Positions 10,417-22,308 are shown, counted from the first letter of the stretch. The stretch is DNA of 64,000 nucleotides from Panulirus ornatus (GCF_036320965.1 NC_092240.1:15744501-15808500); one strand, 5' to 3'. The notes: generated by a model not told the origin, from the letters alone. Numbers and translations are program-made.

Positions 10417-11231
10417 GTTGGGAGGTAAGTTTGAATGGAGAAAAACTGGAGGAAGTGAAGTGTTTTAGATATCTGGGAGTGGATTTGGCAGCGGATGGAA
10501 CCATGGAAGCGGAAGTGAATCATAGGGTGGGGGAGGGGGCAAAAATTCTGGGAGCCTTGAAGAATGTGTGGAAGTTGAGAACATTATCTCTGAAAGCAAA
10601 AATGGGTATGTTTGAAGGACTAGTGATTCCAACAATGTTGTATGGTTGCAAGGCGTGGGCTATGGATAGAGCTATGCGCAAGAGGGTGGATGTGCTGGAA
10701 ATGAGATGTTTGAGGACAATATGTGGTGTGAGGTGGTTTGATCGAGTAAGTAATGTAAGGGTAAGAGAGATGTGTGGTAATAAAAAGAGTGTGGTTGAGA
10801 GAGCAGAAGAGGGTGTTTTGAAATGGTTTGGCCACATGGAGAGAATGAGTGAGGAAAGATTGACAAAGAGGATATATGTGTTGGAGGTGGAGGGAACGAG
10901 GAGAAGAGGGAGACCAAATTGGAGGTGGAAAGATGGAGTGAAAAAGATTTTGTGTGATCGGGGCCTGAACATGCAGGAGGGTGAAAGGAGGGCAAGGAAT
11001 AGAGTGAATTGGAGCGATGTGGTATACCGTGGTTGACGTGCTGTCAGTGGATTGAAGCAAGGCATGTGAAGCGTCTGGGGTAAACCATGGAAAGCTGTGT
11101 AGGTATGTATATTTGCGTGTGTGGACGTATGTATATACATGTGTATGGGGGGGGGGGTTGGGCCATTTCTTTCATCTGTTTCTTGCGCTACCTCGCAAAC
11201 GCGGGAGACAGCGACAAAGTATAATAAATAA
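10417..11231 (+). mobile_element. Hybrid LINE copy L7 (recombination product)
   Basis: Plus-strand fragment starting inside the RT at SWEVSLNGEKLEEV. Up to about 10,866 it is identical to L12 (16,580-17,029). After about 10,882 it takes the version of L2: GTGTTGGAG, CCGTGGTTGACG, GAAGCAAGGCATG and the short 3' UTR. The frame is open to the stop at 11,034-11,036. One base at 10,899 (ACGAGG instead of ACAAGG) still matches the other parent. Confidence 0.9.
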
Positions 11232-11305
11232 ATATATATATATTATATATATATTATATATATATATTATATATATATATATTATATATATATATATATA
11301 TATAT
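11232..11305. repeat. Imperfect (TA)n microsatellite between L7 and L8
   Basis: TA array with repeated TATTATA interruptions, counterpart of the pure array at 5070-5141. The interruptions are a visible difference between the two duplication units. Confidence 0.9.
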
Positions 11306-12648
11306 GTATTTCTTTTTTTTTTTTTTTTGCTTTGTCGCTGTCTCCCGCGTTTGCGAGGTAGCGCAAGGAAACAGACGAAAGAAATGGCCAACCCACCCCC
11401 ATACACATGTATATACATACGTCCACACACGCAAATATACATACCTACACAGCTTTCCATGGTTTACCCAGACGCTTCACATGCCCTGATTCAATCCACT
11501 GACATCACGTCAACCCCGGTATACCACATCGATCCAATTCACTCTATTCCTTGCCCTCCTTTCACCCTCCTGCATGTTCAGGCCCCGATCACACAAAATC
11601 TTTTTCACTCCATCTTTCCACCTCCAATTTGGTCTCCCACTTCTCATTCCCTCCACCTCTGACACATATATCCTCTTGGTCAATCTTTCCTCAATCATTC
11701 TCTCCATGTGACCAAACCATTTCAAAACACCCTCTTCTGCTCTCTCAACCACGCTCTTTTTATTTCCACACATCTCTCTTACCCTTACGTTACTTACTCG
11801 ATCAAACCACCTCACACCACACATTGTCCTCAAACATCTCATTTCCAGCACATCCATCCTCCTGCGCACAACTCTATCCATAGCCCACGCCTCGCAACCA
11901 TACAACATTGTTGGAACCACTATTCCTTCAAACATACCCATTTTTGCTTTCCGAGATAATGTTCTCGACTTCCACACATTCTTCAAGGCTCCCAGGATTT
12001 TCGCCCCCTCCCCCACCCTATGATCCACTTCCGCTTCCATGGTTCCATCCGCTGCCAGATCCACTCCTAGATATCTAAAACACTTTACTTCCTCCAGTTT
12101 TTCTCCATTCAAACTTACCTCCCAATTGACTTGACCCTCAACCCTACTGTACCTAATTACCTTGCTCTTATTCACATTTACTCTCAACTTTCTTCTTTCA
12201 CACACTTTACCAAACTCAGTCACCAGCTTCTGCAGTTTCTCACATGAATCAGCCACCAGCGCTGTATCATCAGCGAACAACAACTGACTCACTTCCCAAG
12301 CTCTCTCATCCCCAATAGACTTCATACTTGCTCCTCTTTCCACAACTCTTGCATTCACCTCCCTAACAACCCCATCCATAAACAAATTAAACAACCATGG
12401 AGACATCACACACCCCTGCTGCAAACCTACATTCACTGAGAACCAATCACTTTCCTCTCTTCCTACACGTACACATGCCTTACATCCTCGATAAAAACTT
12501 TTCACTGCTTCTAACAACTTGCCTCCCACACCATATATTCTTAATACCTTCCACAGAGCATCTCTATCAAATCTATCGTATGCCTTCTCCAGATCCATAA
12601 ATGCTACATACAAATCCATTTGCTTTTCTAAGTATTTCTCACATACAT

Positions 12649-12652
<4 letters not shown>
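11306..12652 (-). mobile_element. Window LINE copy L8 (duplicate of L3)
   Basis: Second copy of L3, open frame from 12,652 to the stop at 11,510. It differs from L3 by a dropped C in GGCCAACCC and in TTTACCCAG, and by a cluster at about 11,646-11,715 that changes EVEGTRRSG to EVEGMRSG and GTGCCC to GTGACC. The clustered changes match long-type copies. Confidence 0.9.

Positions 12653-12717
<65 letters not shown>
12653..12717. repeat. (TA)n microsatellite at L8/L9 boundary
   Basis: Pure TA, slightly longer than its counterpart at 6494-6553. Confidence 0.95.
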
Positions 12718-12719
<2 letters not shown>

Positions 12720-14063
12720 CTTTTTTTTTTTTGCTTTGTCGCTGTCTCCCGCGTTTGCGAGGTAGCGCAAGGAAACAGACGAAAGTAATGGCCCAACCCA
12801 CCCCCATACACATGTATATACATACGTCCACACACGCAAATATACATACCTACACAGCTTTCCATGGTTTACCCCAGACGCTTCACATGCCCTGATTCAA
12901 TCCACTGACAGCACGTCAACCCCGGTATACCACATCGATCCAATTCACTCTATTCCTTGCCCTCCTTTCACCCTCCTGAATGTTCAGGCCCCAATTGCTC
13001 AAAATATTTTTCACTCCATCTTTCCACCTCCAATTTCGTCTCCCACTTTTCCTCGTTTCCTCCACCTCTGACACATATATCCTCTTTGCCAATCTTTCCT
13101 CACTCATTCTCTCCATGTGACCAAACCATTTCAAAACACCCTCTTCTGCTCTCTCAACAACACTCTTTCTATTACCACACATCTCTCTTACCCTTTCATC
13201 ACTTACTCGATCAAACCACCTCACACCACATGTTGTCCTCAAACATTTCATTTCCAACACATCAATCCTTCTCTGTACAACCCTATTTATAGCTCATGCC
13301 TCACAACCATATAACATTGTTGGAACCACTATTCCTTCAAACATAACCACTTTTGCTCTGCGAGATAATGTTCTCACCTTCCACACATTTTTCAATGCTC
13401 CCAGAACTTTCGCCCCTCCCCCACCCTGTAACTCACTTCTGCTTCCATGGTTCCATCCACTGCCAAATCCACTCCCAGATATCTAAAACATTTCACTTCC
13501 TCCACTTTTTCTCCATTCAAACTTACCTCCCAATTGACTTGTACCTCAACCCTGCTGTAACTAATAACCTTGCTCTTATTCACGTTTACTCTCAGCTTTC
13601 ATCTTTCACACACTTTACCAAACTCAAGTCACCAGCTTCTGCGGTTTCTCACCCAAATCAGCCACCAGCGCTGTATCATCAGCGGAGAACAAATGACTCA
13701 CTTCCCAAGCCCTCCCATCCACAACAAACTGCATACTTGGCCTTCTCTCCAAAACTCTTGCATTCCCCTCCCTAACAACCCTATCCACAAACAAATTAAA
13801 CAGCCATGGAGACATCACGCACCCCTGCCGCAAACCAACATTCACTGAGAACCAATCATTTTCCTCTCTTCCTACTCGTACACATGCCTTACATTCTCGA
13901 TAAAAACTTTTCACTGCTTCTAGCAACTTGCCTCCCACACCATATATTCTTAATACCTTTCACAGAGCATCTCTATCATATGCCTTCTCCAGATCCATAA
14001 ATGCTACATACAAATCCATTTGTCTTTCCAAGTATCTCCCACATAAATTCCCCAACGCAAACA
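12718..14063 (-). mobile_element. Window LINE copy L9 (duplicate of L4)
   Basis: Sequence and frame breaks as in L4 at an offset of 6,163 bp; no difference was noticed by eye. Confidence 0.9.
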
Positions 14064-15948
14064 TATATATATTATTTATTATTTATCATAAATTTGTTGC
14101 TGTCTTCCGCATTAGCGAGGTAGCGCAAGGAAACAGACGAAAAAATGGCCCAATCCACCCACATACACATGTATATACATACACGTCCACACACGCACAT
14201 ATACATACCTATACATCTCAACATATACATATATATACACACACAGACATATACATGTACACACATGTACATAATTCATACTGTCTGCCCTTATTCATCC
14301 CGTCGCCATCCCGCCACACGTGAAATGACAACCCCCTCCCCCTGCATGTAGACAAGGTAGAATTAGGGAAAGGCAACAAAGGCCTCATTCGTTCACACTC
14401 AGTCTCTAGCTGTCATGTATAATGCACCAAAACCACAGCTCCCTTTCCACATCCAGGCCCCACACAACTTTGCATGGTTTACCCCAGACGCTTTACATGC
14501 CCTGGTTCAATCCACTGACAGCACATCGACCCTGTTATACCACATCGTTCCAATTCACTCTGTTCCTTGCACGCCTTTCACCCTCCTGCATGTTCAGGCC
14601 CCGATCAATCAGAATCTTTTTCACTCCATCTTTCCACCTTCAATTTGGTCTCCCACTTCTCATTCCCTCCACCTCTGACACATATATCTTCTTTGTCAAT
14701 CTTTCCGCACTCATTCTTTCCATGTGACCAAACAATTTCAAAACACCCTCTTCTGCTCTCTCAACCACACTCTTTTTATTACCACAAATCTCTCTTACCC
14801 TTTCATTGCTTGCTCAATCAAACCACCTCACACCACATATTGTCCTCAAACATCTCATTTCCAGCACATCCACCCTCCTCCGCACAACTCTATCTATAGC
14901 CCATGCCTTGCAACCATATAACATTGTTGTTGGAATAACTATTCCTTCAAACATACCCACTTTTGCTTTCCAAGATAATGTTCTCCACTTCCACACATTT
15001 TTCAACACTCCCAGAACTTTCGCCCTTTCCCCCACCCCATGATTCGCTTCCGCTTCCATGGTTCCATCCACTGCCAAATCCACTCCCAGATATCTAAAAC
15101 ACTTTACTTCCTCCAGTTTTTCTCCATTCAAACTTACCTCCCAACTGACTTGTCCCTCAACACTACTGTACCTAAAAACCTTGCTCTTATTCACATTTAC
15201 TCTCAGCTCTCTTCTTTCACACACTTTACCAAAGTCGGTCACCAGCTTCTGCAGTTTCTCACCCGAATCAGCCACCAGCGCTGTATCATCAGTGAACAAC
15301 AACTGACTCACTTCCCAAGCCCTCTCATCCACAAAAGACTGCATACTTGCCCCTCTTTCCAAAACTCTTGCATTCACCTCCCTAATAGCCCCATCCATAA
15401 AACAAATTAAACAACCATGGAGACATCACACACCCCTGCCACAAACCTACATTCACTGAGAACCAATCGCTTTCCTCTCTTCCCGCTCGTATACATGCCT
15501 TACATCCTCGATAAAAACTTTTCACTGCTTCTAACAACTTGCCTCCCACACCATATATTCTTAATACCTTCCACATAGCATCTCTATCAACTCTATCATA
15601 TGCCTTCTCCAGATCCATAAATGCTACGTACAAATCCATTTGCTTTTCTAAGTACTTTTCACATACATTCTTCAAAGCAAACACCTGATCCACACATCCT
15701 CTAACACTTCTGAAACCACACTGCTCTTCCCCAATCTGATGCTCTGTACATGCCTTCACCCTCTCAATCAATACCCTCCCATACAATTCCCCATGAATAC
15801 TCAACAAACTTATACCTCTGTAATTTGAGCACTCACTTTTATCCCCTTTGCCTTTGTACAATGGCACTATGCAAGCATTCCGCCAATCCTTAGGCACCTC
15901 AGCATGAGTCATACATACATTAAATATCCTTACCAACCAGTCACCAAT
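14064..15948 (-). mobile_element. Window LINE copy L10 (duplicate of L5)
   Basis: Same structure as L5, including the FTDD motif C variant and the rearranged 5' end at IGDWLV. Confidence 0.9.
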
Positions 15949-16579
15949 ATATTTTTTTATTAACATTATACTTTGTCCCTGTCTCCCGCATTAGCGAGGT
16001 AGCGCAAGGAAACAGACAAAAGAATGGCCCAACCCACCCACATACACATGTATATACATACACGTCCACACACACACACATATACATACCTATACATCTC
16101 AATGTATACATATATATATACACACACAGATATATACATATATACACATGTACATAATTCATACTGCCTGCCCTTATTCATTACCGTCACCACCCCACCA
16201 CACGAAATAACAACCCCCTCCCCTGCATGTATGCAAGGTAGCGCTTGGAAAAGACAACAAAGGCCACATTCGTTCACACTCAGGCTCTGCCTGTCATGTA
16301 TAATGCACCAAAACCACAGCTCCCTTTCCACATCCAGGCCCCACAGAACTTTCCATGGTTTACCCTAGACGCTTCACATGCCCTGGCTCAATCCATTGAC
16401 AGCACGTCGACCCCGGTATACCACATCGTTCCAATTCACTCTATTCCTTGCATGCCTTTCACCCTCCTACATGTTCAGGCCCCGATCACTCAAAATCTTT
16501 TTCATTCCATCTTTCCACCTCCAATTTGGTCTCCCACTTCTCATTCCCTCCACCTCTGACACATATATCCTCTTTGTCA
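15949..16579 (-). mobile_element. Window LINE copy L11 (duplicate of L6)
   Basis: Same as L6, ending at the duplicated inversion junction (CTTTGTCA to GTTGGG at about 16,579/16,580). Confidence 0.9.
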
Positions 16580-17650
16580 GTTGGGAGGTAAGTTTGAATG
16601 GAGAAAAACTGGAGGAAGTGAAGTGTTTTAGATATCTGGGAGTGGATTTGGCAGCGGATGGAACCATGGAAGCGGAAGTGAATCATAGGGTGGGGGAGGG
16701 GGCAAAAATTCTGGGAGCCTTGAAGAATGTGTGGAAGTTGAGAACATTATCTCTGAAAGCAAAAATGGGTATGTTTGAAGGACTAGTGATTCCAACAATG
16801 TTGTATGGTTGCAAGGCGTGGGCTATGGATAGAGCTATGCGCAAGAGGGTGGATGTGCTGGAAATGAGATGTTTGAGGACAATATGTGGTGTGAGGTGGT
16901 TTGATCGAGTAAGTAATGTAAGGGTAAGAGAGATGTGTGGTAATAAAAAGAGTGTGGTTGAGAGAGCAGAAGAGGGTGTTTTGAAATGGTTTGGCCACAT
17001 GGAGAGAATGAGTGAGGAAAGATTGACAAAGAGGATATATGTGTCAGAGGTGGAGGGAACGAGAAGTGGGAGACCAATTTGGAGGTGGAAAGATCAAGTG
17101 AAAAAGAATTTGAGTGATCGGGGCCTGAACATGCAGGAGGGTGAAAGGCGTGCAAGGAATAGAGTGAATTGGAACGATGTGGTATAGCGGGGTCGATGTG
17201 TTGTCAATGGATTGAACCAGGGCATGTGAAGCGTCTGGGGTAAACCATGGAAAGTTATGTGGGGCCTGGATGTGGAAAGGGAGCTGTGGTTTCGGTGCAT
17301 TATTGCATGACAGCTAGAGACTGAATGTGAACGAATGAAGCCTTTGTTGTCTTTTCCTAGCACTACCTCGCACACATGAGGGGGGGAGGGGGTTGTTATT
17401 TCAAGTGTGGTGAGGTGGCGATGGGAATGAATAAAGGCAGACAGTATGAATCATGTACATGTGTATATATGCATATGTCTGTGTGTGTATATATATGTAT
17501 ACTTTGAGATGTATAGGTATGTATATTTGCGTGTGTGGACGTGTATGTATATACATGTGTATGTGGGTGGGTTGGGCCGTTCTTTCGTCTGTTTCCTTGC
17601 GCTACCTCGCTAACGCGGGAGACAGCAACAAAACAAAATAAATAGAATTA
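16580..17650 (+). mobile_element. Window LINE copy L12, long-UTR type, right parent of the duplication
   Basis: RT C-terminal half from SWEVSLNGEK to a stop at 17,185-17,187 (open frame), then the complete long 3' UTR to about 17,645. The UTR shows a degenerate first hairpin cassette near 17,355-17,390 and the terminal one at about 17,600-17,627. After 17,033 it departs from L7 (GTGTCAGAGG, ACGAGAAGTGGG), which marks the end of the duplication. Confidence 0.9.
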
Positions 17651-17672
17651 ATATATATATATATATATATAT
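17651..17672. repeat. (TA)n microsatellite at L12/L13 boundary
   Basis: Short TA array between the tail of L12 and the truncated 5' end of L13, both on the plus strand. Confidence 0.9.
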
Positions 17673-18285
17673 GGGTATGTTTGAAGGAATAGTGGTTCCA
17701 ACAATGTGTATGGTTGCGAGGCGTGGGCTATGGATAGAGTTGTGCGCAGGAGGATGGATGTGCTGGAAATGAGATATTTGAGGACAATGTGTGGTGTGAG
17801 GTGGTTTGATCGAGTAAGTAACATAAGGGTAAGAGAGATGTGTGGAAATAAAAAGAGTGTGGTTGAGAGAGCAGAAGAGGGTGTTTTGAAATGGTTCGGG
17901 CACATGGAGAGAATGAGTGAGGAAAGATTGACCAAGAGAATATATGTGTCGGAGGTGGAGGGAACGAGGAGAAGAGGGAGACCAAATTGGAGGTGGAAAG
18001 ATGGAGTGAAAAAGATTTTGTGTGATCGGGGCCTGAACATGCAGGAGGGTGAAAGGAGGGCAAGGAATAGAGTGAATTGGAGCGATGTGGTATACCGGGG
18101 TTGACGTGCTGTCAGTGGAGTGAATCAAGGCATGTGAAGCGACTGGGGTAAACCATGGAAAGCTGTGTAGGTATGTATATTTGCGTGTGTGGACGTATGT
18201 ATATAAATGTGCATGGGGGTGGGTTGGGCCATTTCTTTCGTCTGTTTCCTTGCGCTACCTCGCAAACGCGGGAGACAGCGGCAAA

Positions 18286-18293
<8 letters not shown>
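17673..18293 (+). mobile_element. Window LINE copy L13, short-UTR type, strongly 5'-truncated
   Basis: It starts at MGMFEGIVVPT and contains the last ~140 codons and the short 3' UTR with terminal stem-loop. A one-base deletion at about 17,706 (AATGTGTATG for AATGTTGTATG) breaks the frame near the start; the remainder is open to 18,104. The tail is poly-A, then TA. Confidence 0.9.

Positions 18294-18336
<43 letters not shown>
18294..18336. repeat. (TA)n tail of L13
   Basis: TA array directly following the A-run of L13; unique AT-rich DNA resumes after it. Confidence 0.9.
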
Positions 18337-18340
<4 letters not shown>

Positions 18341-20260
18341 CAGCAGTGACTGATACACAGAGCAATTTGAAAACTGATTTATTAATCTTACTATAATATC
18401 TACAAAGAAAAGTTTGTGACTTAACTTATGGAACTCTCAAGGTGCGCTGACTGCTACTTGTCTTCAACATGTGTAACTGGTGACACTTTGGCATCCATAT
18501 CGATTCTTTCAACAGATCTGCACTGGTACTAACACAATACAAGATGTTAGGATACACTCAAAAATTTTCTTCTTCATTGTCTACTTATGCAATGAGGCAC
18601 ACTTTATACAAGTTTATGATACTCACTCTTTTCTCTTAAAATGAGTGAGACTTATCTATTCTGTTCTGTGATTCAATTTCTTATTCATTTCAAGATATAC
18701 ATTAACAATTGCTGGAAATACTAAGAGATTTTTCTGCAGACTGAGCTTTTCCCTTCTTGTAAAAACTGAACTGATGAGAGATAAGTAACGTTTGGGAAGC
18801 AAATGCTTTTCATTTAGCAGAGAATATCAAACCAGAACCCATATGCTACATCAAAGCAACAAAATATTACAGCTTGATTTGCTGTTAAAGATGTGTAGGG
18901 GCAAATAAAAAATTAGATACAACAGGTTTTCGCAACAATAAACCACAATACAATGAATATATAATACACCTGCAACAGCATAATTTCTCTTCAGGTTACT
19001 AACCTTGACTTTTGACCTAACAACCTTAAAAGAAATGGTTTCTTTATACTCTTGAAAGCAAGCCGCACCAGTTTTCATGAAAATATACAAGGTACAGATA
19101 AAGATAATGAGTTGCAAAGACAATGCTACAAAACGGACAAACAAGACAATGCAATAATATGCTAATCTTTGACAGGTAGATCAAAAGTAATACATTATAA
19201 GTATGAACTTTCAATAAGTCCCAAATCAACGCCCTTAGTATTCTTAAGTCTGTCTATACTAATCTCCTATCAGTTTGAAATGATTTGTTCCTCTGGTATT
19301 TCACACTATTGCAAAGAATTTTTTCTGAAGTCTATCTCATACATCTATACTAGCCTTCTATTGGTTTGAAATTATTTGTTCCTCTGGTACTTAACACTAT
19401 TATAAGGAATTTCTCAATTATCAGATTCCCACCTCCCTACACACAACTTGGTACACATCACTGATACACCCTTGGAATTTGCGACTGACAGCACTGTCCC
19501 TGCTATCCATCTGTTTCAGAGCAGACACCAAATAAAAAGGTTGGTAAGAGCTTCTTGACTTGCCAGCTACTGCACCTTCAAATAAAATGCCTGAATATTT
19601 ATTGTGCAGTGCAAGACAACTCAAGTGCCCTGGTGAAGAATACAGAATGTAGTCTCAACTGAAAAATGCTGGACTTGCAGGCTGCCACAGTAGATATATA
19701 TTCACTGAATCCTTGTCCAAAACAGGAGCTACAGAAAATGGTGTGTTGGAAAAAACTGTTGCACAAACAATATGATATGAGATAATGAGAATGAGGGAAT
19801 GTGGCATCAAAACATGATATAAAGAAAAAATGATTAATGTTTCTTAATAAAAATATCATGGTGATACCTGTACATATATATGAACTAAACAATTATCAAA
19901 GAATATTATTTTACAATACATGCACATATTGTACTTGTATATTGAATAAGATAATAAAAGGAAAGTAATATATATGTTTTACTGTACTTACCAATGAGAT
20001 AACAGTGTGTTTATGCAAGTGATGATGATGATAAATGTAAAGGGTGGGGGTTAACTTTTATGGCCAAGGATCACCAACTTCAAAATCTACTACAATTGAT
20101 AAGGAGAACTAAGAGCAAGTTCCTGAGAAGATGCAACCACAAATCTATCATATGAAGTGATAATCTGTTGTATTGCCTTCCTCAGTATATCTTTCCTCAC
20201 TGTAAGGTACTAAGACAGTCTTTAATCCTCTATTAAATGCGAGATTTCTCCCCATTATTC
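18337..20260. other. AT-rich sequence, no recognised gene
   Basis: No coding family was recognised. A tandem duplication lies at 19,253-19,434. Minus-strand open frames at 18,851-19,144 and 19,599-19,892 are rich in Phe, Leu, Ile and Cys and look like AT-rich noise rather than exons. Confidence 0.45.
19253..19434. repeat. Diverged tandem duplication, ~91-bp unit
   Basis: Units start at 19,253 and 19,344 (TCTATACTA). Both contain a TTTGTTCCTCTGGTA block and a CACTATT block, with scattered substitutions. Confidence 0.75.
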
Positions 20261-20269
20261 CATCTACGT

Positions 20270-20950
20270 CCAACTCAATCTCTGCCCACTCTTTTATCTT
20301 GCAAAAGAAGTCTGTTAATGCCTTTGTTAAGAAAAATCAAATTATCAAGTGATTCCTCTTCATCACTGTCACTGCTGCTAGAGGGAGGCTATCATCTCAA
20401 ACTTCTCATTGGTCAGCTCTTGGTGTTGAAGCTGCAGGAGCTCTTCCACCTCCCTGTATCTTATGTCTTCAAACCCCTTCCCTCCAAGTTCTTTGACTAG
20501 CTTCATGGTCTCAGAAATTTCTTTGTTAGCATTGGAAAATCCCTTAAAGTTATTCATGACTGCAGATCAAAGCTAATAACAGCATGCATGCATTCAACAC
20601 ACTGGGTTTAATTTCATCCCAGGTCCCCTCGACAAAACTGAAGCATTCCTTAATGTTACAGGATTTTCTTTTTTTTCTTTTTGGAAGTGGAGTAAATTTT
20701 CAAATGAACTAACATTTATACCTGAGTGTTGTATCTAGTGACAATTTGGGTGTCATAAAACTTATATTTCTGTTAACTTCTTGGTCCACTGTTTGCAAAA
20801 TCAATGTGGTGTTAGGAGGCAGGTATATCAAATCAACATGGTGATGTGTCTGAGATGTATCCACAGATGTTATCCAAAAGAAGCAGAACCCTGAAGTGAA
20901 GGTTCTTCTTGGTCAGGTATTACATGATCTCATGCAAAACACTGCGATTA
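20270..20950 (-). pseudogene. Tigger/pogo-type transposase relic (DDE core and C-terminus)
   Basis: Reading leftwards on the minus strand in shifting frames: YLTKKNLHFRVLLLLDN (about 20,868-20,925), whose LLLLDN matches the second catalytic Asp block of pogo-superfamily DDE domains. Next is LPPNTT (20,804-20,821) followed by a QTVDQEVNR-like stretch, the usual LPPNTTSLIQPLDQG context. Then GFSNANKEISETMKLVKELG, a GFEDIRYREVEELLQ block and an HQELTNEKFEMI block (20,405-20,543), the acidic C-terminal region typical of jerky/Tigger proteins, with an SDSDEEES run at 20,340-20,378. Multiple frameshifts and stops make it dead. Only the right half of a transposase is seen; the upstream part is replaced by a local tandem duplication. 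Confidence 0.7.
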
Positions 20951-20954
20951 ATCT

Positions 20955-21274
20955 GGTCTCTGAATATCACTCTTGTCACTCAAATCCTTTTATTAGACTG
21001 CCAACCTACTGGTATAGGTCTCACACACACATACCTCACACACGCATGTACAGAAGATTTTGTTAACTTGGGTGTGATTCCTTTCTGCTTAAGTCCCTGC
21101 TTCAAGGAATATTAATGTGGTCTCTGAATATCACTCTTGTCACCCAAATCCTTTTATTAGACTGCCAAACTACTGGTATAGACCTCACACACACAGACCT
21201 CAGAGATGCATGTACATTGTTAACTTGGGTGTGATTCCTTTCTGCTTAAGTCCCTGTTTCAAGGAATATTAATT
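20955..21274. repeat. Tandem duplication, ~164-bp unit
   Basis: Units begin at 20,955 and 21,119 with GGTCTCTGAATATCACTC and end with TTCAAGGAATATTAAT. Identity is high apart from a few substitutions and about 8 bp missing from the second unit. It sits at the upstream edge of the Tigger relic. Confidence 0.9.
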
Positions 21275-22092
21275 GTTTCATTATGTACTTCCCAGTGTTA
21301 CAAAAGGAATAAATCTTGTTCATAGATTATATTGTCTTTTAGCGATTGGCCTCCAATGTGACTATGAAAAAGGGAAAGGAAAAAAGGGCTATATCAAGTA
21401 ACCACATACTCATCATTATTTACCTCCCAGTAACCTAGAAATGATCCTTGTTCAATTTTCCATTGTTCTGAAATCAATTACATTGTCAATTATGACAAAG
21501 AGTGATTGTACATTTGTGGAAAGAATGCCAGTAGTCCACATGTTAGCGAGGCAGAAAGAAAAGACAGCTACCTGGCTCAAAGGAGTACAACTTGTAATAT
21601 CAACCCACTGGGGTCTGACTAAGACCCTTTGTGACCCCTATAACCTTTTTGCACTACCACTCACAGGATGACCATGGGGTGCACAATAAATTTGCCGGGG
21701 ATACTGGCACAAATCAATCAAAACGTGACATCCACTGAAGTGCTGGCTCATTAAGATGTCACCAACCATCCCAATACTCAGGTGGATAGTACCGGTAATA
21801 TACTTTCCTGGTTATTGGCTGCCTACCAACTACTACCTACTATAAAAGAAATTGTTCTCATTTCTTTACTTCACTACCTCATTATTATGTAATCAACTAC
21901 ATAACATTATTAACCTTGCAGTATTACTGTAAAAAAATACTTTCTTCATTCATCAACCTACAAAATATAAATGTTTTAGAATGGGAGAGAAAGAGCAGAG
22001 GAAGCATCATTAAACAACCTTGTACTCATCATCATTTAACTTCCAGTAATCTAGAATTGAAGACTTATTTTTTTCAATGTTGATCTTCTCTT
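21275..22092. other. AT-rich sequence with weak dispersed repeats
   Basis: No gene recognised. Stretches near 21,400-21,440 and 22,015-22,055 resemble each other (ACTCATCATTATTTACCTCCCAG and a close variant), so an older repeat is present twice. The 76-codon frame at 21,441-21,671 has no recognisable domain. Confidence 0.45.
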
Positions 22093-22197
22093 CATACTTG
22101 ATCACCATTTCCCACATTAGTGAGGTAGCACCAGGAACAAAGACATGCCGCATCAGCTCACTTCCATTCCTAACTGTCATGTGTAATGCACTGTTAT
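22093..22197 (-). mobile_element. Ancient fragment of LINE 3' UTR
   Basis: A CATTTCCCACATTAGTGAGG block followed by CTAACTGTCATGTGTAATGCAC corresponds to the hairpin cassette and the TAGCTGTCATGTATAATGCAC block of the long 3' UTR, strongly diverged and with the middle deleted. Confidence 0.55.
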
Positions 22198-22308
22198 GAT
22201 ATCCTTTGTATTATCACCTTCCACTCTGATTATCATAATAGTTATGATTCTTATTCCTTTATTCATGTGTCTCAATATCATGTAATTTTTCCAACACAAA
22301 CCATTATG

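Larger units (their letters stand above)
4706..10870. repeat. Tandem duplication of 6.16 kb, left unit
   Basis: Everything from within the 3' coding part of L2 to the same point in L7 reappears at a constant offset of about 6,163 bp. Translated blocks in 6.75-10.5 kb and 12.9-16.7 kb are residue-for-residue identical. Differences are confined to TA-array lengths, a few homopolymer-type indels, scattered substitutions and one short patch near 11,646-11,715. Such identity means a very recent duplication or a false duplication in the assembly. Confidence 0.9.
10871..17033. repeat. Tandem duplication of 6.16 kb, right unit
   Basis: Right-hand copy of the unit at 4,706-10,870. Left of the junction, TGACAAAGAG at 10,861 matches 17,024; right of it, GTGTTGG matches the L2 version at 4,713. 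The crossover therefore lies within the shared tract at about 10,866-10,882. Confidence 0.9.

Noticed and set aside
4706..17033. An undescribed defence or composite system in the repeated 6.16-kb block
   Set aside because: Every coding block in it is LINE endonuclease/RT or its antisense; the repetition is explained by unequal crossing over.
21441..21671. A 76-codon frame as a small gene
   Set aside because: No domain, no homology to other blocks in the window, and no start or splice context that would support it.
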